From an uncultured Alistipes sp. (lineage in GTDB: Bacteria > Bacteroidota > Bacteroidia > Bacteroidales > Rikenellaceae), in assembly GCA_934754975.1 (NCBI GenBank), contig CAKVKI010000078.1, positions 1-10,661 of the forward strand: a stretch of 10,661 bases of DNA. Direction: 5' to 3'. A model generated the notes under the pieces. That model searched no databases. It saw only the letters and a list, made by a program, of their open reading frames with translations, and was not told the DNA's origin. Both the position numbers and the translations under genes were made by a program. Positions 7,797-10,661 of the stretch are shown piece after piece. Position 1 is the stretch's first letter. Each line of letters opens with the position of its first letter.

Positions 7797-9260
7797 TTAC
7801 CGACTCATCTTCACGCAGCGCACCTGCATACCGTTTGCACGGGCATACGGCACTGCGGTCTCGATACCGGCCGAGGTATAAAGTTTCTCGAACCAGAAAT
7901 GAAGCGCCTGCGACTCCGCACCGTTCACAGCGGTAGACCAATAGAGTCCCTCCCAAGGCTGTGCAATATCCGCACGGGTATACAACATCATCTTCGCCTC
8001 ATCCTTCGGGATATAAATATTCTGTATCTTGCCGTTGTCGTAGCGGCGGCGTCCGCCGCCCATGAAAAAAGACTCGGCTTTTCCGTCGGTCAGCGTCCAG
8101 CCGAATTTCTCCTCGTCGCCCTCGGCAGGGGCATCGACGATTTTAAGATTGTCGAATGCCGCCGAAGGAGCTACGCGCCAGCCATAGGGACAGGGGTCGT
8201 TTACACTCTTCTGGCTGATGTTGTCGTCGGGCGACCAAGCTGCGTCAGACTTGCTCCAGAGCCAGTCGTTGTTCGAATCGGCGACACCCGTAATAAAGGT
8301 GAGCGGATTCTTAACGGCATAATCCATCGTGCCGCTCTCGGCGCTCGACGCGACCATCGTCACATAGGTGCGGCTGCCGCTGCCGTTATACATGGCGGCA
8401 CCTTCGCCGCTGGAAATTTTGTAAGTACTCGGACCGATGAACGGGTCTTTGCGGCCCCACTGGTAATAAAGGCCGTACGAAGACAGAATCTCCTTCGTGG
8501 TCGAATTGCCGTTGGCCAGGGCGCCCAGATTACGGGTCATCATCGTATAACCGTTCAGATCGACCGAACCGTTCTCCCCGTCGGGATCGTAATCCGTCGC
8601 CCAGATATGCCAGCTCCAGATCAGGTCGCCGGCGGCATTGTAAGCGCCGATCAGGGCGTTTCCCTTGAGGACCTTATCGCTGTCGTCGGTATCCGCTCCG
8701 ATGTAGAACGACGCTTTGCCGTCCTCCAGCTGAAGATACTGCACCAGTCCCGACACAGACTTCCAGATAACGCCGAGGTGATCCGTCGCCAGCGGCGAAC
8801 CGTCGCCTTTGCGCATGGCGTCGAATACGTAATTAGTCTCTTTTTTGGATGCGATATAGCTGTTGGCCACGCCCGCCGCACTCAGATCCACGGTCGCCAC
8901 GACGCCGACGAAAAGCACTCCCGAAACACTCGTTCCGCCCGGAGTGACTCCGGCCAGCACGACCGTACCCGATTCGACGGCTGTACCCTCTTCGAGAGCC
9001 GTGGCCGAAGGCGCTACGACCGTAAGCATGCCCGTAGCCTGGTCGAGCATCGGCTCGTCCCATCCTGTGGGCTGGCTCGTAACGGAAAGCGTTTTGATGT
9101 TCTGCAGGGTAAAGCCCACTGTAGCCACGCCGCTCGGCGCATCGATAAAGACCGCAGGCCTGTCGAACGATATAGTGCCCGAGTCCTTGTCCTTACTGCA
9201 CGACACGGCAAACGCCGCCGCAGTCACGACCACGGCTATCAGTTTTACGAATCCTTTCAT
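7797..9260 (-). CDS. FISUMP-like surface lipoprotein, 487 aa
   Basis: The signal peptide ends A-V-S-C with the lipidated Cys at residue 21, followed by SKDKDSG, an acidic/Lys start common in surface-exposed Bacteroidetes lipoproteins. Residues about 28-122 form a beta-rich domain, possibly BACON/Ig-like. Residues about 130-485 are a large Bacteroidetes lipoprotein domain related to FISUMP: IWSWHIWATDYDP (214-226), MMTRNLGALANG (240-251), LYYQWGRKDPFIGP (264-277), NDPCPYGWRVAP (354-365) and the terminal VRCVKMSR. The C-terminal RCVK motif and the CP-GWR motif are shared with the lipoprotein at 5111-6430, though the two are clearly different proteins. Function is unknown; surface glycan or matrix interaction is a guess. 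The ATG at 9260 is chosen because it begins the signal peptide; a 31-codon upstream extension would run through the promoter. Confidence 0.85.
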   Translation of the reverse strand: MKGFVKLIAVVVTAAAFAVSCSKDKDSGTISFDRPAVFIDAPSGVATVGFTLQNIKTLSVTSQPTGWDEPMLDQATGMLTVVAPSATALEEGTAVESGTVVLAGVTPGGTSVSGVLFVGVVATVDLSAAGVANSYIASKKETNYVFDAMRKGDGSPLATDHLGVIWKSVSGLVQYLQLEDGKASFYIGADTDDSDKVLKGNALIGAYNAAGDLIWSWHIWATDYDPDGENGSVDLNGYTMMTRNLGALANGNSTTKEILSSYGLYYQWGRKDPFIGPSTYKISSGEGAAMYNGSGSRTYVTMVASSAESGTMDYAVKNPLTFITGVADSNNDWLWSKSDAAWSPDDNISQKSVNDPCPYGWRVAPSAAFDNLKIVDAPAEGDEEKFGWTLTDGKAESFFMGGGRRRYDNGKIQNIYIPKDEAKMMLYTRADIAQPWEGLYWSTAVNGAESQALHFWFEKLYTSAGIETAVPYARANGMQVRCVKMSR

Positions 9261-9300
9261 ATTGCCCAAATTTACTTTATATCGGTTTAAAAAATCTTTG

Positions 9301-9308
9301 CAAAGATA
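9301..9308 (-). promoter_or_regulatory. -7 element for the 487-aa lipoprotein, overlapping a palindrome
   Basis: On the minus strand TATCTTTG (9308-9301) matches TAnnTTTG exactly and lies about 40 nt upstream of the ATG at 9260. No clear TTTG is found at -33. The element is the right half of a perfect 14-bp palindrome, ATCTTTGCAAAGAT (9294-9307), whose other half falls on the expected transcript start. Confidence 0.6.
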
Positions 9309-9339
9309 CCAAAAAGCGGGATAAATCCTATAAAGGCAT

Positions 9340-9368
9340 CCCAAATATTTCATCCGCCCGGATTTGGG
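9340..9368. repeat. Inverted repeat in the divergent intergenic region
   Basis: CCCAAAT (9340-9346) is the perfect reverse complement of ATTTGGG (9362-9368). A smaller pair, ATCCG (9352-9356) and CGGAT (9359-9363), sits between and partly overlaps it. It lies between the lipoprotein promoter and the start of the iron-sulfur gene and could be an operator for either; no function is shown. Confidence 0.35.
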
Positions 9369-9415
9369 AATAATTATTGCCGCCTACACCCAAACGAAAT
9401 ATAAACTCAAATAGT

Positions 9416-10183
9416 ATGTCCAATTTGAAAATTGAAACGGGAAGCTCCCCCGCAGAGGAGCGGTTCAGCATCACCGTAACCGAAACAGGGCCTTATCTGG
9501 TTTACGGGCGGCCGCCGCTGGCCGAACAGTTCATCATGCCCGACGAATCCAACGAAAGCTGGTATTTTCAGGAGGGCAGGCACTTTTCGACCGAATCGGA
9601 ACCCACAGCCTTATGCCGCTGCGGGGCCTCCGGCCGCAAGCCCTATTGCGACGGCAGCCACGAAAAAGCCGACTGGGATTCGCGTCTCACGGCACATCGG
9701 GACTCGCTGCTCGACGACGCCGAAGTGATCGACGGGGGCACGCTCCAGATGACGGACAACGAAAAATACTGCGTCTTCGCACGCTTCTGCCACCCGCACG
9801 GCGACGCATGGTCGCTCACCGAACAGTCCGACGATCCCGAAGCGCGCGAGCTGGCCGTCCGTGAAGCTTCGATGTGCCCCAGCGGCCGTCTGACGGCATG
9901 GGACAAGAAGACGATGAAACCCTATGAATTCCGTTTCGAACCGAGTCTCGGACTGATCGAAGACGTTACGATCGGCTCCAGCGGCGGTTTGTGGATACGC
10001 GGCGGCATTCCCATGCGGCGCGAGAACGGACAGACGTATGAAATCCGCAACCGCGTCGTCGTATGCCGCTGCGGACAGTCGGCCAACAAACCCTACTGCG
10101 ACGGTACGCACGCCGAAATCAAGTGGCGGGACAACCTCGAAGGCGAGCCGGTCGGCGAAACGCTCCCCGAAGAGGTGTATTGA
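9416..10183 (+). CDS. Double CDGSH iron-sulfur protein with a central Cys-rich segment
   Basis: This 255-residue, probably cytoplasmic protein has no signal peptide or membrane segment. Two CDGSH-type 2Fe-2S motifs (C-x-C-x8-C-x3-H) are visible: C67, C69, C78, H82 (CRCGASGRKPYCDGSH) and C217, C219, C228, H232 (CRCGQSANKPYCDGTH). Each would hold one cluster with the 3-Cys/1-His ligation that gives these proteins labile, redox-active clusters. Between them, residues about 108-175 contain C119, C125 and C154 in a context (YCVFARFCHPHGDAW, ASMCPSGRLT) that recalls the divergent 4Fe-4S mono-cluster family. A fourth ligand is not obvious, so a third cluster is only possible. Such proteins are linked to redox sensing and iron/sulfur handling, but no specific role is known. 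The ATG at 9416 is preferred over an upstream TTG at 9377. It is divergent from the lipoprotein gene and monocistronic. Confidence 0.88.
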   Translation: MSNLKIETGSSPAEERFSITVTETGPYLVYGRPPLAEQFIMPDESNESWYFQEGRHFSTESEPTALCRCGASGRKPYCDGSHEKADWDSRLTAHRDSLLDDAEVIDGGTLQMTDNEKYCVFARFCHPHGDAWSLTEQSDDPEARELAVREASMCPSGRLTAWDKKTMKPYEFRFEPSLGLIEDVTIGSSGGLWIRGGIPMRRENGQTYEIRNRVVVCRCGQSANKPYCDGTHAEIKWRDNLEGEPVGETLPEEVY

Positions 10184-10190
10184 GTCGCCC

Positions 10191-10210
10191 GGGACGGAAT
10201 ATGCCGTCCC
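10191..10210 (+). other. Hairpin directly after the CDGSH gene
   Basis: GGGACGG (10191-10197) and CCGTCCC (10204-10210) form a perfect 7-bp stem with a 6-nt loop, starting 8 nt after the stop codon. No U tract follows, so it may stabilise the 3' end or help the stronger hairpin downstream rather than terminate alone. Confidence 0.45.
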
Positions 10211-10225
10211 ATACGGCGCAACCCA

Positions 10226-10258
10226 AAAGAGAGGGCCGTATTGCATGGCCCTCTCTTT
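10226..10258. terminator. Terminator of the CDGSH gene, usable from both sides
   Basis: AAAGAGAGGGCC (10226-10237) pairs perfectly with GGCCCTCTCTTT (10247-10258) across a 9-nt loop. Each strand ends in TTT(T) after the GC core, so it fits as a terminator for the CDGSH gene and as a back-up for the convergent peptidase gene. The U tract is short. Confidence 0.75.
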
Positions 10259-10288
10259 GTATTTCAACCTGACACAGTCTCAGAAACG

Positions 10289-10324
10289 CGGATTCCGCAG
10301 GTTTTTCGACCTTGCGGGAATCCG
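10289..10324 (-). terminator. Probable terminator hairpin of the M64 peptidase gene
   Basis: CGGATTCCGCAGG (10289-10301) pairs with 10310-10324 (CCTTGCGGGAATCCG) over 13 bp with two single-base bulges around an 8-nt loop. It begins 7 nt after the peptidase stop codon. The tail on the minus strand is only CGTTTC, so termination may be shared with the hairpin at 10226-10258. Confidence 0.55.
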
Positions 10325-10330
10325 TCTTTA

Positions 10331-10661
10331 TCATTTGCAGAGGAAGTCGATGTAATCGGTAATGGCTTTCGTGCAGACAGGACAAAATTCGTCCGTTTTA
10401 TGCAGGTTGTTCATCAGGCAGTTGCGCCACGGGCGGTACACGCCCTTCGCGGCATAACCGCCGCCTTCGAAAACGCCCACAACGCCGTCGTACTCCTCCG
10501 TATCGGGCGTCGGCACAGGCGTACCCGCCGGCACCATCCGGCTCCAGAATTTATCCCCGAACCCGACGAGCGTCGTCAGGTTGGGTTCCCACGGTTCGAT
10601 ATTTTTCGCATACATATCGTCATAGGAGGTCGTGCCGACATATTCGTCGCCCAGCCCCAGC
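10331..10661 (-). CDS. Peptidase M64 (IgA-protease-like) family, C-terminal part; 5' end outside window
   Basis: The frame is open to the right edge; 109 codons plus a TGA stop at 10333-10331 are visible. The visible part begins LGLGDEYVGTTSYDD, matching the G-L-x-D-E-Y block that follows the HExxH zinc motif in M64 metallopeptidases. EPWEPNLTTLVGF, TPVPTPDTEEY, GVFEGGGYAAKGVYRP and the Cys pair in EFCPVCTKAI are the conserved C-terminal blocks of this family in Bacteroidetes. The zinc-binding HExxH helix itself would lie just beyond the edge and cannot be checked. Members are usually secreted zinc peptidases; IgA cleavage is known only for the founding members, so the target here is unknown. 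An internal ATG (10615) is not the true start because the conserved block continues upstream of it. Confidence 0.85.
   Translation of the reverse strand, partial: LGLGDEYVGTTSYDDMYAKNIEPWEPNLTTLVGFGDKFWSRMVPAGTPVPTPDTEEYDGVVGVFEGGGYAAKGVYRPWRNCLMNNLHKTDEFCPVCTKAITDYIDFLCK

Noticed and set aside
6620..7936. Plus-strand ORFs opposite the MFS and lipoprotein genes
   Set aside because: The translation is rich in Arg/Gln/His/Asp without hydrophobic core patterns, as expected for the antisense of membrane-protein codons.

Overview
The window looks like chromosomal DNA from a fairly GC-rich member of the Bacteroidetes, probably Alistipes/Rikenellaceae-like (inference). Several intergenic gaps carry the Bacteroidetes -7 promoter element TAnnTTTG. 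The genes lack Shine-Dalgarno sequences and have A-rich upstream regions. Three predicted lipoproteins have architectures (LruC-like, fimbrillin-like + FISUMP, FISUMP-like) that are typical of this phylum, and an M64-family peptidase sits at the right edge.

Layout. (1) 1-1065, minus: the N-terminal part of a surface lipoprotein, probably of the LruC-domain family, running off the left edge, with its own promoter. (2) 1243-5008, plus: a compact methionine-branch operon, metY (O-acetylhomoserine sulfhydrylase) - metX (homoserine O-acetyltransferase) - hom (homoserine dehydrogenase). It is preceded by a leader of about 200 nt that encodes a 33-residue peptide with Met at six of nine consecutive positions, followed by an intrinsic terminator just before metY. 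(3) 5054-5096: a long bidirectional terminator between convergent units. (4) 5111-9260, minus: in transcription order, a 487-residue FISUMP-like lipoprotein, a terminator, a 12-TM MFS transporter, and a fimbrillin-like/FISUMP lipoprotein with its own promoter. (5) 9416-10183, plus: a 255-residue protein with two CDGSH iron-sulfur motifs flanking a third Cys-containing segment. (6) 10331-10661, minus: the C-terminal part of an M64 (IgA-protease-like) metallopeptidase running off the right edge.

How the parts work together. hom makes homoserine from aspartate semialdehyde, metX acetylates it, and metY replaces the acetyl group with sulfide to give homocysteine. All three committed steps are therefore in one transcript. 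The leader in front has every element expected of a classical translation-coupled attenuator that senses charged tRNA-Met: a run of Met codons, a 1:2 helix, a candidate antiterminator overlapping the leader stop codon, and a terminator hairpin with a U tract. This is the most notable feature of the window, because methionine genes are better known for SAM riboswitches, T-boxes or protein repressors. The remaining genes look like ordinary envelope and redox functions of a gut Bacteroidetes, and I see no mobile elements, CRISPR arrays, tRNAs or rRNAs.
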